Shown one piece after another: positions 47,443-57,825 of a DNA stretch of 64,000 nucleotides. The notes beneath the pieces were generated by a model. It saw only the letters and a list, made by a program, of their open reading frames with translations, made no database searches and was not told where the DNA came from. This DNA comes from an unidentified bacterial endosymbiont (GTDB taxonomy: Bacteria; Pseudomonadota; Gammaproteobacteria; Enterobacterales; Enterobacteriaceae): the NCBI RefSeq assembly GCF_918797525.1, contig NZ_OU963893.1:992001-1056000 (forward strand), written 5' to 3'. The position numbers and the translations under genes were made by a program. How positions within the stretch are numbered: position 1 is the stretch's first letter; every line of letters begins with the position of its first letter.

Positions 47443-47458
47443 TGTGACGAACATCATA
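47443..47458 (+). promoter_or_regulatory. CRP-like site upstream of epd
   Basis: TGTGA-CGAACA-TCATA matches CRP in 9 of 10 core bases. The epd-pgk operon has a CRP-dependent promoter in E. coli. Confidence 0.6.
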
Positions 47459-47517
47459 TAGCGTGCGTATTGCGCTGGACACCCATTCCTTTTATTCCGC
47501 GTTTCGCTTATTCTTGC

Positions 47518-47529
47518 TGAAGCGTTTCA
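47518..47529 (+). promoter_or_regulatory. Cra (FruR) operator upstream of epd-pgk
   Basis: TGAAGCGTTTCA, inside the near-palindrome CTGAAGCGTTTCAG, differs from the Cra consensus TGAAWCGNTTHA by one base. Cra control of the E. coli epd-pgk-fba genes is established. Confidence 0.7.
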
Positions 47530-47652
47530 GTCGATTAAATGTTCGACAAATGACCAATCAATCGCAGTTTGTGACAGCAAAGATTCCCCTGAGGGCGTCG
47601 CTGGATTACTCTTTCAGCCACCTCAATTCAGGGATAGCTTTGCAGGAGATCT

Positions 47653-48672
47653 ATGACCGTACGCGTAGCGATTAATGGCTTCGGTCGCATTGGGCGCAAC
47701 GTGGTTCGTGCTTTGTATGAATCCGGGCGTCGTGCGGAAATGACCGTGGTGGCAATCAATGAACTGGCGGATGCTGCGGGCATGGCGCATTTACTGAAAT
47801 ATGACACCAGCCACGGACGCTTTGCCTGGGACGTTCGCCAGGAACGCGATCGGCTGTTTGTCGGTGACGACGCGATCCGCGTGCTGCATGAAAGCTGCAT
47901 TGAAGGGCTGCCGTGGCGTGAACTGGGTGTGGATGTGGTGCTGGACTGTACTGGCGTGTATGGTAACCGGGAACATGGCGAAGCGCATCTTGCTGCAGGC
48001 GCAAAGAAAGTCTTGTTCTCCCATCCCGGCAGCAAAGACCTTGATGCCACCGTCGTGTTCGGCGTCAACCAGCATGAGCTGCAGGCCCAACACCGCATTG
48101 TTTCTAACGCCTCCTGTACCACCAACTGCATTATTCCGGTCATTAAACTGTTAGACGATGCGTATGGCATTGAATCCGGTACCGTGACTACGATTCACTC
48201 CGCCATGCACGATCAGCAGGTTATCGACGCCTATCATCCGGATTTGCGACGCACTCGCGCGGCGAGTCAGTCGATCATTCCGGTCGATACCAAACTGGCT
48301 GCCGGGATCACTCGCATTTTTCCGCAGTTCAACGACCGTTTCGAAGCCATTGCGGTGCGCGTACCGACCCTTAACGTCACCGCAATTGACCTCAGCGTGA
48401 CGGTAAAAAAACCGGTAAAAGCCAGCGCAGTCAACCTGTTGCTGCAAAAAGCGGCACAGGGTGCATTTCATGGTATAGTTGACTATACGGAATTACCGTT
48501 GGTCTCAGTAGATTTTAACCACGACCCGCACAGCGCCATCGTCGATGGCACGCAAACGCGAGTAAGTGGTGCACACCTTATCAAGACGCTGGTCTGGTGT
48601 GATAACGAATGGGGCTTTGCTAACCGAATGCTCGACACCACGTTAGCAATGGCCGCTCAAGGTTTCAGGTAA
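47653..48672 (+). CDS. epd: Erythrose-4-phosphate dehydrogenase
   Basis: A GAPDH-family enzyme oxidising erythrose 4-phosphate to 4-phosphoerythronate, feeding de novo PLP synthesis. It has 339 residues. The Rossmann motif [14 protein letters not shown], catalytic Cys155 in SNASCTTNC and [12 protein letters not shown] are clear. Epd rather than GapA is supported by context (epd-pgk-fbaA) and by E. coli-like sequence such as [25 protein letters not shown] precedes the ATG. It is co-transcribed with pgk (49-bp gap). Confidence 0.96.
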   Translation: MTVRVAINGFGRIGRNVVRALYESGRRAEMTVVAINELADAAGMAHLLKYDTSHGRFAWDVRQERDRLFVGDDAIRVLHESCIEGLPWRELGVDVVLDCTGVYGNREHGEAHLAAGAKKVLFSHPGSKDLDATVVFGVNQHELQAQHRIVSNASCTTNCIIPVIKLLDDAYGIESGTVTTIHSAMHDQQVIDAYHPDLRRTRAASQSIIPVDTKLAAGITRIFPQFNDRFEAIAVRVPTLNVTAIDLSVTVKKPVKASAVNLLLQKAAQGAFHGIVDYTELPLVSVDFNHDPHSAIVDGTQTRVSGAHLIKTLVWCDNEWGFANRMLDTTLAMAAQGFR

Positions 48673-48721
48673 GACGCATTGTGCGTCTGCAAAACTTTAA
48701 GAATCAACGAGAGGATTCACC

Positions 48722-49885
48722 ATGTCTGTAATTAAGATGACCGATCTGGATCTGGCAGGTAAACGCGTTTTCATCCGTGCCGATCTGAACGTACCGGTTA
48801 AAGATGGCAAAGTGACCAGTGACGCGCGTATCCGTGCATCTCTGCCAACCATCGAACTGGCATTGAAGCAGGGCGCTAAAGTGATGGTAACCTCCCACCT
48901 GGGTCGTCCAACCGAAGGCGAGTACAACGAAGAGTTTTCTCTGCTGCCGGTTGTTAATTACCTGAAAGACAAACTGTCCAGCCCGGTGCGCCTGGTAAAA
49001 GATTACCTGGACGGCGTTGAGGTGGCTGCCGGTGAGCTGGTGGTTCTGGAAAACGTTCGCTTCAACAAAGGCGAAAAGAAAGACGACGAAGCGCTGTCCA
49101 AAAAATACGCTTCACTGTGCGACGTGTTTGTTATGGATGCATTCGGTACTGCGCACCGTGCGCAGGCGTCAACTCACGGTATCGGTAAATTCGCCGACGT
49201 CGCCTGTGCAGGCCCTCTGCTGGCTGATGAACTGGAAGCCCTGGGTAAAGCACTGAAAGAACCTGCTCGTCCAATGGTCGCTATTGTTGGTGGTTCTAAA
49301 GTGTCCACCAAATTGACCGTTCTGGATTCCCTGTCAAAAATCGCTGACCAGTTGATTGTGGGCGGCGGTATCGCCAACACCTTCGTTGCGGCTCAAGGCC
49401 ATAATGTTGGTAAATCTCTGTACGAAGCAGACCTGGTTGACGAAGCGAAACGCCTGCTGACCACCTGCGATATCCCGGTCCCAAGTGACGTTCGCGTAGC
49501 AACCGAGTTCTCCGAAACGGCTACCGCGACCCTGAAATCTGTAAACGACATCAAAGATGAAGAGCAGATTCTGGACCTGGGTGATGCGTCTGCAGAGAAA
49601 CTGGCTGAAATCCTGAAAAACGCAAAAACGATCCTGTGGAACGGTCCTGTTGGCGTGTTCGAATTCCCGAACTTCCGCAAAGGGACTGAAATCGTAGCTA
49701 ATGCTATCGCAGACAGCGACGCGTTCTCTATCGCAGGCGGCGGTGATACCCTGGCAGCAATCGACCTGTTCGGTATCTCTGACAAGATCTCCTACATCTC
49801 CACTGGCGGCGGCGCATTCCTCGAGTTCGTGGAAGGCAAAGTACTGCCAGCAGTAGCAATGCTCGAAGAGCGCGCTAAGAAGTAA
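48722..49885 (+). CDS. pgk: Phosphoglycerate kinase
   Basis: A glycolytic enzyme transferring phosphate from 1,3-bisphosphoglycerate to ADP. It has 387 residues. [28 protein letters not shown], the hinge GGSKVSTK and the nucleotide-binding [12 protein letters not shown] are present. Codon use is strongly biased, as expected of a highly expressed gene. It precedes fbaA by 92 bp. Confidence 0.98.
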   Translation: MSVIKMTDLDLAGKRVFIRADLNVPVKDGKVTSDARIRASLPTIELALKQGAKVMVTSHLGRPTEGEYNEEFSLLPVVNYLKDKLSSPVRLVKDYLDGVEVAAGELVVLENVRFNKGEKKDDEALSKKYASLCDVFVMDAFGTAHRAQASTHGIGKFADVACAGPLLADELEALGKALKEPARPMVAIVGGSKVSTKLTVLDSLSKIADQLIVGGGIANTFVAAQGHNVGKSLYEADLVDEAKRLLTTCDIPVPSDVRVATEFSETATATLKSVNDIKDEEQILDLGDASAEKLAEILKNAKTILWNGPVGVFEFPNFRKGTEIVANAIADSDAFSIAGGGDTLAAIDLFGISDKISYISTGGGAFLEFVEGKVLPAVAMLEERAKK

Positions 49886-49894
49886 GCCATTTAA

Positions 49895-49912
49895 GGGCAG
49901 GGTTACCTGCCC
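49895..49912 (+). other. Hairpin between pgk and fbaA
   Basis: GGGCAGG, loop GTTA, CCTGCCC, followed by AACTTTC. It lacks a proper T-run, so it looks like a partial terminator or mRNA-stability/processing element that sets relative pgk and fbaA levels. Confidence 0.45.
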
Positions 49913-49977
49913 AACTTTCAGCGCGCTTATAAGAGCACGCACCTTTTCTAACGGCCGAAGATACAGGACTCAGCAAC

Positions 49978-51057
49978 ATGTCTAAAATTTTTGATTTCGT
50001 AAAACCTGGCGTTATCACTGGTGATGACGTACAGAAAGTGTTCCAGGTAGCTAAAGAAAACAACTTCGCACTGCCCGCAGTAAACTGCGTGGGCACCGAC
50101 TCTATCAACGCCGTACTGGAAACCGCTGCAAAAGTTAAAGCTCCGGTTATCGTTCAGTTCTCCAACGGTGGCGCTGCGTTTATCGCAGGTAAAGGCGTGA
50201 AAACTGACGTGCCTCAGGGAGCGGCGATCCTCGGCGCAATCTCAGGTGCGCACCACGTTCACCAGATGGCTGAACATTACGGTGTTCCGGTTATCCTGCA
50301 CACAGACCACTGTGCGAAGAAACTGCTGCCGTGGATCGACGGTCTGCTGGATGCGGGTGAAAAGCACTTCGCGGCTACCGGTAAGCCACTGTTCTCTTCT
50401 CACATGATCGACCTGTCTGAAGAGTCACTGCACGAAAACATTGAGATCTGTTCTCAATACCTGGCGCGCATGGCCAAAATGGGCATGACTCTGGAAATCG
50501 AACTGGGCTGCACCGGTGGTGAAGAAGACGGCGTGGACAACAGCCACATGGACGCTTCTGCCCTGTATACTCAGCCAGAAGACGTTGATTACGCTTACAG
50601 CGAGCTGAGCAAAATCAGCCCACGTTTCACCATTGCCGCCTCGTTCGGTAACGTGCACGGCGTGTACAAACCTGGTAACGTGGTCCTGACCCCAACCATC
50701 CTGCGTGATTCTCAGGAATACGTGTCTAAGAAACACAACCTGCCGCACAACAGCCTGAACTTCGTCTTCCACGGCGGTTCCGGTTCTTCTGCCCAGGAAA
50801 TCAAAGACTCCGTAAGCTACGGCGTAGTGAAAATGAACATCGATACCGATACCCAGTGGGCAACATGGGACGGTATCCTGCAGTACTACAAAACCAACGA
50901 AGCTTACCTGCAGGGTCAGCTGGGCAACCCGAAAGGCGAAGACCAGCCGAACAAGAAATACTACGATCCACGCGTCTGGCTGCGCGCTGCACAGACTTCA
51001 ATGATCGCTCGTCTGGAGCAGGCTTTCAAAGAGCTGAACGCGGTTGACGTTCTGTAA
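49978..51057 (+). CDS. fbaA: Fructose-bisphosphate aldolase, class II
   Basis: A zinc-dependent aldolase of glycolysis and gluconeogenesis. It has 359 residues. Zinc ligands are seen in LHTDHC (near residue 110) and NVHGVYKPGNV, and the phosphate-binding loop in HGGSGSSAQE. Typical class II features such as ELGCTGGEEDGVD are present. Optimised codon use fits high expression. A terminator follows. Confidence 0.98.
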   Translation: MSKIFDFVKPGVITGDDVQKVFQVAKENNFALPAVNCVGTDSINAVLETAAKVKAPVIVQFSNGGAAFIAGKGVKTDVPQGAAILGAISGAHHVHQMAEHYGVPVILHTDHCAKKLLPWIDGLLDAGEKHFAATGKPLFSSHMIDLSEESLHENIEICSQYLARMAKMGMTLEIELGCTGGEEDGVDNSHMDASALYTQPEDVDYAYSELSKISPRFTIAASFGNVHGVYKPGNVVLTPTILRDSQEYVSKKHNLPHNSLNFVFHGGSGSSAQEIKDSVSYGVVKMNIDTDTQWATWDGILQYYKTNEAYLQGQLGNPKGEDQPNKKYYDPRVWLRAAQTSMIARLEQAFKELNAVDVL

Positions 51058-51080
51058 TTTGAGTCGTTAAATGCCTCGGA

Positions 51081-51107
51081 AAGGTCCGCAATCGCGGGCC
51101 TTTTTTT
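51081..51107 (+). terminator. Intrinsic terminator of fbaA
   Basis: AAGGTCCGC, loop AATC, GCGGGCCTT and TTTTTT. It closes the epd-pgk-fbaA unit and precedes the mscS promoter region. Confidence 0.85.
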
Positions 51108-51245
51108 ACGCTTTTTCAATGGCCTGCTCCCTACGTTTTTGTGATCTGTTTGGCAATATCGGCGCTTTTTGTTTACCCTTTACTTACCTGCCTGTCTCCA
51201 TGGGGGATGGATTTTCGTGATTTGGTTTAGCATAAGGATGGATGA

Positions 51246-52100
51246 ATGGACGATCTCGGTGTAGTAGATGGTATCAACAACGCGGGAACCTGGCTGGTGC
51301 GCAACCAGGCATTGCTGCTCAGTTATGCGGTAAATATTGTGGCGGCAATCGCGATCATCATCGTGGGGATGATTGTGGCGCGTATCGTCTCTAACGCATT
51401 CAACCGCGTTCTGCTCACGCGTCATATTGATGCGACTGTCGCCGACTTCCTCTCCGCGCTGGTGCGCTATGGGATTATCGCTTTTACCCTGATTGCGGCG
51501 CTGGGGCGTGTAGGCGTACAAACGGCGTCCGTTATTGCGGTGCTGGGTGCAGCCGGTCTGGCCATTGGTCTGGCGCTGCAGGGGTCGCTCTCGAACCTGG
51601 CGGCTGGCGTACTGCTGGTGACTTTCCGCCCGTTCCGCTCAGGTGAGTATGTGGATCTGGGAGGCATTGCCGGAACCGTACTGCAGGTGCAGATTTTCTC
51701 AACCACTCTGCGTACCGTCGACGGCCGTATTGTGGTAGTACCGAACGGCAAAATTATCGCAGGTAATATCATCAACTTTTCGCGCGAGCCGGTGCGTCGT
51801 AATGAGCTGATTATCAGCGTGGCATATGACTCAGATATCGATCAGGTGAAGTCGCTGCTTACCACCATCATTGAGTCTGACGAGCGCATACTGAAAGACA
51901 AAGAGCAGACCGTGCGTCTGAATGAACTGGGTGCGTCCTCGATCAACTTCGTGGTGCGTATCTGGAGTAAAAGTAGTGATCTGCAAAACGTTTACTGGGA
52001 TGTACTGGAGCGTATTAAACGCGATTTTGACGCCAACGGTATCAGCTTCCCCTATCCACAGATGGACGTTAACGTTAAAAAGGTGAAAGAAGCCGAGTAA
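51246..52100 (+). CDS. mscS: Small-conductance mechanosensitive channel MscS
   Basis: A homoheptameric inner-membrane channel that opens under membrane tension during osmotic down-shock. It has 284 residues (E. coli 286). Three membrane segments are followed by a cytosolic vestibule. The pore-lining TM3 is visible as [19 protein letters not shown] with its Gly/Ala packing pattern near 96-115, continuing [22 protein letters not shown] precedes the ATG. A REP-like palindrome follows. Confidence 0.97.
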   Translation: MDDLGVVDGINNAGTWLVRNQALLLSYAVNIVAAIAIIIVGMIVARIVSNAFNRVLLTRHIDATVADFLSALVRYGIIAFTLIAALGRVGVQTASVIAVLGAAGLAIGLALQGSLSNLAAGVLLVTFRPFRSGEYVDLGGIAGTVLQVQIFSTTLRTVDGRIVVVPNGKIIAGNIINFSREPVRRNELIISVAYDSDIDQVKSLLTTIIESDERILKDKEQTVRLNELGASSINFVVRIWSKSSDLQNVYWDVLERIKRDFDANGISFPYPQMDVNVKKVKEAE

Positions 52101-52115
52101 TCGCCATTCTTGCAG

Positions 52116-52142
52116 GCCCGGTAGACGCTACTGTTACCGGGC
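52116..52142. repeat. REP-like palindrome after mscS
   Basis: GCCCGGTA ... TACCGGGC, an 8-bp perfect stem around GACGCTACTGT, 15 bp past the mscS stop. It resembles REP elements and may protect the mRNA 3' end; TTATTC follows, so it could also terminate. Confidence 0.6.
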
Positions 52143-52245
52143 TTATTCATAAGCTACGCTAATCCCCAATTAATATTATCCATTTCCTCTAATAAACGTC
52201 TCGCAGTATAGTCTTGTCTACAGACAGCTTTGTGAGATTTTGTTC

Positions 52246-52881
52246 ATGTTATCCTATTATTTTCAAGGGCTTGCACTAGGGGTGGCTATGATCCTCCCTC
52301 TCGGACCGCAAAACGCCTTCGTGATGAACCAGGGGATCCGTCGCCAGTATCATCTGATGATTGCCCTGCTGTGCGCGGTGAGTGATCTGTTACTGATTTG
52401 CGCCGGGATTTTTGGCGGAAGCGCGTTGCTGATGCAATCGCCGTGGCTGCTGGCATTGGTGACCTGGGGCGGCGTGGCCTTCCTGGTGTGGTATGGGTTT
52501 GGCGCACTGAAAACGGCCATCAGCAGCAATCTTGAACTGGCAAGTTCCGACGTTATGAAGCAGGGGCGCTGGAAAATCATTGTCACTATGCTGGCGGTGA
52601 CCTGGCTTAACCCGCACGTTTATCTTGATACCTTCGTGGTACTGGGAAGCCTTGGCGGGCAGCTTGATGTTGAACCCAAACGCTGGTTTGCGCTCGGCAC
52701 GGTCAGCGCATCCTTCCTCTGGTTCTTCGGCCTCGCCATTCTGGCTGCCTGGCTGGCACCCCGTCTGCGCACCGCCAAAGCCCAGCGTATCATCAGTACT
52801 CTGGTGGGGCTGGTGATGTGGTTTATCGCGCTTCAACTGGCAAAAGAGGGTATCCATCATGTTCAGGGATTGTTCAACTAA
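52246..52881 (+). CDS. argO: Arginine exporter ArgO
   Basis: A LysE-family inner-membrane exporter of arginine, activated by ArgP and repressed by lysine in E. coli. It has 211 residues with about six membrane spans, and the LysE signature [18 protein letters not shown] near the N terminus. The frame begins two codons earlier with TTG, but the ATG at 52246 (MLSYYFQGL) matches the E. coli start. Its activator gene argP lies two genes downstream on the other strand. Confidence 0.96.
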   Translation: MLSYYFQGLALGVAMILPLGPQNAFVMNQGIRRQYHLMIALLCAVSDLLLICAGIFGGSALLMQSPWLLALVTWGGVAFLVWYGFGALKTAISSNLELASSDVMKQGRWKIIVTMLAVTWLNPHVYLDTFVVLGSLGGQLDVEPKRWFALGTVSASFLWFFGLAILAAWLAPRLRTAKAQRIISTLVGLVMWFIALQLAKEGIHHVQGLFN

Positions 52882-52973
52882 TCCTTGTCTTATGGACAAC
52901 TGAGCAAGAAGCGCTAAGCTTGCTGGCATGCGCTCTGTTAATGGGGCACTCTTCGCAACATGGAGGATTGACA

Positions 52974-53714
52974 GTGAAGTTTAAGGTGATGGCCCTGACG
53001 GCATTAGTAAGTTTAGGTGCGGTGTCGGTGCAGGCGAACGAACTGCCGAATGGCCCGCACATCGTCACTTCAGGCACCGCAAGCGTGGACGCGGTACCGG
53101 ACGTTGCAACGCTGGCAATTGAAGTGAACGTTGCAGCGAAAGACGCCGCTTCCGCCAAGAAGCAGGCTGACGAGCGTGTTGCGCAATATCTCTCTTTCCT
53201 GGAACAGAATGGTGTCGCTAAAAAAGATATCAGCTCTGCTAACCTGCGCACTCAACCCGACTACGATTACCAGAACGGCAAAAGTATCCTTAAAGGCTAT
53301 CGTGCTGTGCGCACCGTTGAGGTGACGTTACGCCAGCTTGATAAGCTGAATTCGTTGCTGGATGGCGCCCTGAAGGCGGGCCTGAATGAAATTCGTTCCG
53401 TCTCGCTGGGCGTTGCGCAACCGGAGAAGTACAAAGACGAAGCGCGTAAAGCAGCAATTGATGATGCAATCCACCAGGCGCAGCAGTTGGCTGCTGGCTT
53501 TAACGGCAAGCTCGGCCCAGTGTACAGCGTGCGCTACCACGTTTCCAATTACCAGCCAAGCCCAATGGTGCGTATGATGAAGGCGGATGCAGCTCCGGTT
53601 TCTGCTCAGGAAACCTATGAGCAGCCGACTATTCAGTTCGACGATCAGGTTGATGTGGTATTCGAGCTGGATCCGGCTCAAGGACAACAAACCGAGGCGG
53701 CAAAGGCGCCGTAA
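52974..53714 (+). CDS. yggE: SIMPL-domain oxidative-stress protein YggE
   Basis: A 246-residue exported DUF541/SIMPL protein, linked in E. coli to lower oxidative stress; its molecular function is unclear. It has a signal peptide cut after VSVQA, and ISSANLRTQPDYDY and GYRAVRTVEVTLR in the SIMPL domain. The start is GTG with GGAGG 7 bp upstream; the longer frame overlaps argO and lacks a signal sequence in place. It converges on argP across a C-rich repeat. Confidence 0.93.
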   Translation: MKFKVMALTALVSLGAVSVQANELPNGPHIVTSGTASVDAVPDVATLAIEVNVAAKDAASAKKQADERVAQYLSFLEQNGVAKKDISSANLRTQPDYDYQNGKSILKGYRAVRTVEVTLRQLDKLNSLLDGALKAGLNEIRSVSLGVAQPEKYKDEARKAAIDDAIHQAQQLAAGFNGKLGPVYSVRYHVSNYQPSPMVRMMKADAAPVSAQETYEQPTIQFDDQVDVVFELDPAQGQQTEAAKAP

Positions 53715-53716
53715 TT

Positions 53717-53750
53717 TGCCCTCACCCTCTCCCCCCGGAGAGGGGATTCA
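53717..53750. repeat. C-rich intergenic repeat (CCCTCACCCTCTCCCC type), copy 3
   Basis: GCCCTCACCCTCTCCCC against CCGGAGAGGGGATTC, between convergent yggE and argP. The CCTCTCCCCCCGGAGAGG core is a near-perfect palindrome that could terminate both. Confidence 0.65.
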
Positions 53751-53754
53751 TCTT

Positions 53755-54648
53755 TCAATCCTGTCTCAACACTCTATGCCCAAAGGCCAACAGTGCGTCG
53801 GTAACATTGCGCATCATACGGCTTTCTGGCGCAAAGCGGTGCCAGTAAAGCATCCGGCGCTGGTACAGACCCGGAGTTAAATCGATAAGCTCGCCGCTTT
53901 TCAACTCTCTCTCAATCTGCAGATGCGGGATCATGCAGCAGGTGGTGCCCTGTCGTGCGAGCTGCACAAAGGCTTCCGACGAGTTCACGATATGACACGG
54001 CACGCTGCCCGGCGGCAGGTCAAAATTTTGCTGCAGGAAGGCCTGATGCATATCGTCGAGATGGTCGAAGGCGACGGCCGGAGCCTTAAGCAGCGCGGCG
54101 CGGGTCACGCCATTGGGGAAATAACGCTCGGCAAAGGCTTTTGAGCCAACAAACAGATAATCCAGCGCGCCTAACTGATCCACCAGGCAGCTTGGCAGCG
54201 CCTGTGGCTGGATACTGACCGCGCCGACCACTTCGCCACGACGCAGACGTTCCTGGGTACGGGTTTCATCTTCCACCTGCAAATTCAGGCGGATAGGGGA
54301 GTCGGCCAGTACCGGCGCGAGGGCGGGCAGCAGCCAGGTTGCCAGACTGTCGGCGTTCACCGCCAGCGACAGCAGCAGCGGCGTGGAGCCGGTCTGTTCA
54401 TCACCCAGCCATTCGTCCTCGAGCAGTTCAACCTGGCGCAGCAGCGCGAGGAGCTTTTGCCCTTGCTCGGTTGGGCGAGGGGGAACGGTACGCACCAGCA
54501 GCGGCTGCCCGAACATATTTTCAAGCTGTTTGATGCGCTGTGACACGGCGGACTGAGTAATACAAAGCTTCTGCGCCGCCCGCTCAAAACCTCGTTCACG
54601 AATAACCGCATCAAGTGCCTGTAGTGTTCTGTAGTCCGGACGTTTCAT
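53755..54648 (-). CDS. argP: LysR-type regulator ArgP (IciA)
   Basis: A 297-residue LysR-family transcription factor: activates argO and other genes with arginine, trapped by lysine. The winged helix-turn-helix ([26 protein letters not shown]) covers residues 17-45, followed by the effector domain. [14 protein letters not shown] and ending FGHRVLRQD agree with E. coli. It is divergent from rpiA with 127 bp between. Confidence 0.96.
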   Translation of the reverse strand: MKRPDYRTLQALDAVIRERGFERAAQKLCITQSAVSQRIKQLENMFGQPLLVRTVPPRPTEQGQKLLALLRQVELLEDEWLGDEQTGSTPLLLSLAVNADSLATWLLPALAPVLADSPIRLNLQVEDETRTQERLRRGEVVGAVSIQPQALPSCLVDQLGALDYLFVGSKAFAERYFPNGVTRAALLKAPAVAFDHLDDMHQAFLQQNFDLPPGSVPCHIVNSSEAFVQLARQGTTCCMIPHLQIERELKSGELIDLTPGLYQRRMLYWHRFAPESRMMRNVTDALLAFGHRVLRQD

Positions 54649-54775
54649 TACTCTGGCTTACTCCTTAATTTTGCTTAATCTGCACTATGACACAATTTTC
54701 CCTCCGTGGCAGACGAAATCCATCCGACGTGTTCTATAATGCGCCGTAAGTTTTCACACCACAGGCAAAACGATC

Positions 54776-55435
54776 ATGACGCAGGATGAACTGAAAAAAG
54801 CAGTAGGATGGGCCGCTCTCCAGTACGTACAACCGGGTACCCTTGTCGGTGTGGGTACAGGGTCAACGGCGGCACACTTTATCGATGCGCTGGGCACGAT
54901 GAAGGGGCAGATCGAGGGTGCGGTTTCAAGCTCCGATGCGTCCACGGAAAAGCTGAAAAGCCTTGGTATTACCGTTTTCGATCTCAATGAAGTGGACCGT
55001 CTCGGAATTTATGTTGATGGCGCGGATGAAATCAACGGCCATATGCAGATGATCAAAGGCGGTGGTGCGGCGCTGACCCGTGAAAAGGTCATTGCCTCCG
55101 TTGCGGACAAGTTCATCTGTATCGCCGATGCCTCCAAACAGGTAAATATTCTTGGTAACTTCCCGCTGCCGGTAGAGGTCATCCCAATGGCGCGCAGTGC
55201 TGTGGCGCGTGAACTGGTCAAACTCGGCGGTCGCCCGGAATATCGCCAGGGCGTGCTTACCGATAACGGAAACGTGATCCTTGACGTGCATGGTCTGGAA
55301 ATTCTCGACGCCATTGCGCTGGAAAATACCATTAACGGCATTCCTGGCGTTGTGACCGTAGGTCTATTTGCCAACCGTGGCGCGGATGTAGCGCTGATCG
55401 GTACCGCTGATGGCGTGAAAACTATCGTAAAATGA
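54776..55435 (+). CDS. rpiA: Ribose-5-phosphate isomerase A
   Basis: Interconverts ribose 5-phosphate and ribulose 5-phosphate. It has 219 residues, as in E. coli. [15 protein letters not shown], the active-site YVDGADEI and [11 protein letters not shown] are intact. It functions with tktA, also in this window, in the non-oxidative pentose phosphate pathway. Confidence 0.97.
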   Translation: MTQDELKKAVGWAALQYVQPGTLVGVGTGSTAAHFIDALGTMKGQIEGAVSSSDASTEKLKSLGITVFDLNEVDRLGIYVDGADEINGHMQMIKGGGAALTREKVIASVADKFICIADASKQVNILGNFPLPVEVIPMARSAVARELVKLGGRPEYRQGVLTDNGNVILDVHGLEILDAIALENTINGIPGVVTVGLFANRGADVALIGTADGVKTIVK

Positions 55436-55441
55436 TCTGTT

Positions 55442-55459
55442 GGGGGGCGCACACCCCCC
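55442..55459 (+). other. G6/C6 hairpin after rpiA
   Basis: GGGGGG, loop CGCACA, CCCCCC, directly after the rpiA stop. It is followed by an A-run rather than a T-run, so intrinsic termination on the plus strand is doubtful. The remaining rpiA-serA gap (to 55700) shows AT-rich promoter-like DNA and no gene I can support. Confidence 0.4.
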
Positions 55460-55700
55460 GTTAAAAAAATTTTGAAAAGCTAAATTCGGTGACTTGTATC
55501 ACGTTTTTGAGCCTCTTTTGCCGATCCTGCCACGTTTGTAAAATTACACAGCATTTTCCTCTGTCATTTTGCCATGTATGACTTCTCTTCAGAGTGCCGA
55601 CGCAAACGTTCATATTGCTGCAATAGTTTTTTTTGATATGTTGGCTACAGCGGATTTATATCCAGCACAACATCAGTTCAGACAAAACAGGGTCGGGTAA

Positions 55701-56933
55701 ATGGCAAAGGTATCACTGGAGAAAGACAAGATTAAATTCCTGCTGGTCGAGGGGGTGCATCAGAAAGCGCTCGATAACCTTCGCGCAGCAGGGTACACCA
55801 ATATCGAATTTCACAAAGGCGCGCTGGATACTGAAGAGCTGAAAGCGTCCATCCGCGATGCCCACTTCATTGGCCTTCGATCCCGTACCCAACTGACTGA
55901 AGACGTTATCGCGGCGGCGGAAAAACTGGTTGCTATCGGCTGTTTCTGTATTGGCACCAACCAGGTTGATCTGAATGCCGCCGCCAAACGCGGTATCCCG
56001 GTCTTTAACGCCCCTTTCTCCAACACCCGTTCCGTGGCGGAGTTAGTAATTGGCGAACTGCTGCTGCTGTTGCGCGGCATTCCTGAAGCTAACGCCAAAG
56101 CGCACCGTGGCGTGTGGAACAAGCTGGCATCCGGTTCGTTTGAAGCCCGTGGTAAAAAACTGGGGATTATCGGTTACGGTCACATTGGTACGCAACTGGG
56201 TATTCTGGCTGAATCCCTCGGTATGCATGTTTTCTTCTATGACATTGAAAACAAGCTGCCGCTTGGTAATGCCACCCAGGTACAACATCTCTCAGACCTG
56301 CTGAACATGAGCGACGTGGTTAGCCTGCACGTGCCGGAAAATGCCTCCACCAAAAACATGATGGGTGCGGAACAACTGGCCCTGATGAAGCCGGGTTCAC
56401 TGCTGATCAACGCCGCGCGCGGCACGGTTGTAGATATTCCGGCGCTGGCGGATGCGCTTAAGCGTAAGCACCTTGCGGGGGCGGCCATTGACGTGTTCCC
56501 GACGGAGCCTGCAACCAACAGCGATCCTTTTACCTCTGTACTGTGCGAGTTCGACAACGTGATCCTGACGCCGCACATAGGGGGGTCGACTCAGGAAGCG
56601 CAGGAGAACATCGGCCTGGAAGTGGCGGGTAAGCTGAGCAAATATTCCGACAACGGTTCTACACTCTCAGCGGTAAACTTCCCGGAGGTTTCACTCCCCC
56701 TGCACGGCGGTCGCCGTTTACTGCATATCCATGAAAACCGTCCAGGCGTGCTGACCGCCATCAACCAGATCTTTGCCGAACAGGGTGTCAACATTGCCGC
56801 GCAGTATCTGCAAACCAACTCGCAGATGGGCTACGTAGTGATTGATATCGAGGCGGATGAAGAAGTGGCCGAGAAAGCGCTGCTGAGCATGAAGGCGATC
56901 CCGGGAACCATTCGCGCGCGTCTGCTTTACTGA
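55701..56933 (+). CDS. serA: D-3-phosphoglycerate dehydrogenase
   Basis: The first enzyme of serine synthesis, feedback-inhibited by serine through its ACT domain. It has 410 residues. The Rossmann motif GYGHIGTQLG is near residue 160; the catalytic Arg lies in INAARGTVVD, the Glu in DVFPTEPA and the His in LTPHIGGSTQEA; the C-terminal ACT domain includes RPGVLTAINQIFAEQGVNI. GGGTCGGGT precedes the ATG. It converges with fau across a bidirectional terminator. Confidence 0.98.
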   Translation: MAKVSLEKDKIKFLLVEGVHQKALDNLRAAGYTNIEFHKGALDTEELKASIRDAHFIGLRSRTQLTEDVIAAAEKLVAIGCFCIGTNQVDLNAAAKRGIPVFNAPFSNTRSVAELVIGELLLLLRGIPEANAKAHRGVWNKLASGSFEARGKKLGIIGYGHIGTQLGILAESLGMHVFFYDIENKLPLGNATQVQHLSDLLNMSDVVSLHVPENASTKNMMGAEQLALMKPGSLLINAARGTVVDIPALADALKRKHLAGAAIDVFPTEPATNSDPFTSVLCEFDNVILTPHIGGSTQEAQENIGLEVAGKLSKYSDNGSTLSAVNFPEVSLPLHGGRRLLHIHENRPGVLTAINQIFAEQGVNIAAQYLQTNSQMGYVVIDIEADEEVAEKALLSMKAIPGTIRARLLY

Positions 56934-56952
56934 AACTTTTGCGGAATATAAA

Positions 56953-56978
56953 AAAACGGTAACTGGGGTTACCGTTTT
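56953..56978. terminator. Bidirectional terminator between serA and fau
   Basis: AAAACGGTAAC, loop TGGG, GTTACCGTTTT: an 11-bp perfect stem with A-run and T-run on opposite flanks, so it works on both strands. It overlaps the fau stop codon. Confidence 0.85.
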
Positions 56979-57576
56979 AACGCCATTCCCACAGCGTTGA
57001 TGGCGTCACCACCGCTGGTAGCGGCACATCCCAGCTCTCAGTCGGCAATGTGTCTACGCACTGGCAATCATGCGCATATCCCACCGGCTGTAAGCCGTGC
57101 TGCTGCCAGTTTTGCAGCGTCCTGTCGTAAAAACCGCCGCCCATTCCCAGACGCTGGCCTTGTTTATCGAAGGCTACCAGCGGCGTAATTAATACCTCCA
57201 GCCCGGACAGCGGCAGCACGTCGCGGACGTCGAGTTTGGGTTCGGTGATTTTCAGACGATTGACCACCCGTTCGCTGTGCGGGTGGTAATGCAAAAACAG
57301 CAGGTTCCCTTTACTGAACGGATGCAGTACGGGCAGATACACCTTTTTCCCGGTGCGCCAGAGTTGTTCGATCAGCGGTTGGGTATCCAGCTCGCCGTCA
57401 AACGACAAAAACAGGGCGACGGTTTTCGCCATCACCACGGGCGGATAGGCCATCATTCGCCCCGCGGCCTGTTGGGCAAAATGGGCTTGCTGTTCGGGGG
57501 TTAACGCACGACGACGTTTACGGATTAACTGACGGATGTCCTTGCGTGAAGCAGAAACTTCAGAAAGTAGAGTCAT
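56977..57576 (-). CDS. fau: 5-formyltetrahydrofolate cyclo-ligase
   Basis: Converts 5-formyl-THF to 5,10-methenyl-THF (YgfA). Conserved blocks are IRKRRRALTPEQQ, the ATP/phosphate-binding GMGGGFYDRTL and VGYAHDCQ. The start is uncertain: ATG 57576 (MTLLSEVSASRKDI) gives 199 residues, an inner start would give the roughly 182 of the E. coli annotation, and the longer open frame would run into 6S RNA. In E. coli fau is co-transcribed with 6S RNA, and the same order is kept here. Confidence 0.92.
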   Translation of the reverse strand: MTLLSEVSASRKDIRQLIRKRRRALTPEQQAHFAQQAAGRMMAYPPVVMAKTVALFLSFDGELDTQPLIEQLWRTGKKVYLPVLHPFSKGNLLFLHYHPHSERVVNRLKITEPKLDVRDVLPLSGLEVLITPLVAFDKQGQRLGMGGGFYDRTLQNWQQHGLQPVGYAHDCQCVDTLPTESWDVPLPAVVTPSTLWEWR

Positions 57577-57601
57577 GGTAGTCGGTAGAAGAAAAGAGAG
57601 G

Positions 57602-57784
57602 GAATCTCCGAGATGCCGCCGCAGGCTGTAACCCTTGAACCCTTGGTTCAAGGTGAATGTGTCGTCATAGTTTTAAGGCTTCTCGGACGGACCGAGCATG
57701 CTCACCAACCATGGAGCGCCACATTCTTGTGGTATGAAATATCGGCTCAGGGGACTGGCCCGCTTGCGAACATCTCAGAGAAAT
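57602..57784 (-). ncRNA. ssrS: 6S RNA
   Basis: The 183-base minus-strand sequence starts ATTTCTCTGAGATGTTCGC and ends GGCATCTCGGAGATTC; these pair as the closing stem. The internal regions AAGCGGGCCAGTCCCCTGAG and GGTCCGTCCGAGAAGCC form the promoter-mimicking bubble, and AACCCTTGAACCCTTGGTTC matches the E. coli 3' arm. 6S RNA sequesters sigma70 RNA polymerase in stationary phase. It lies between zapA and fau, as in E. coli. Confidence 0.96.
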
Positions 57785-57825
57785 TTTGTCTTCCCAGTTA
57801 CTCTACCATAGTCAACTGAGAAGTG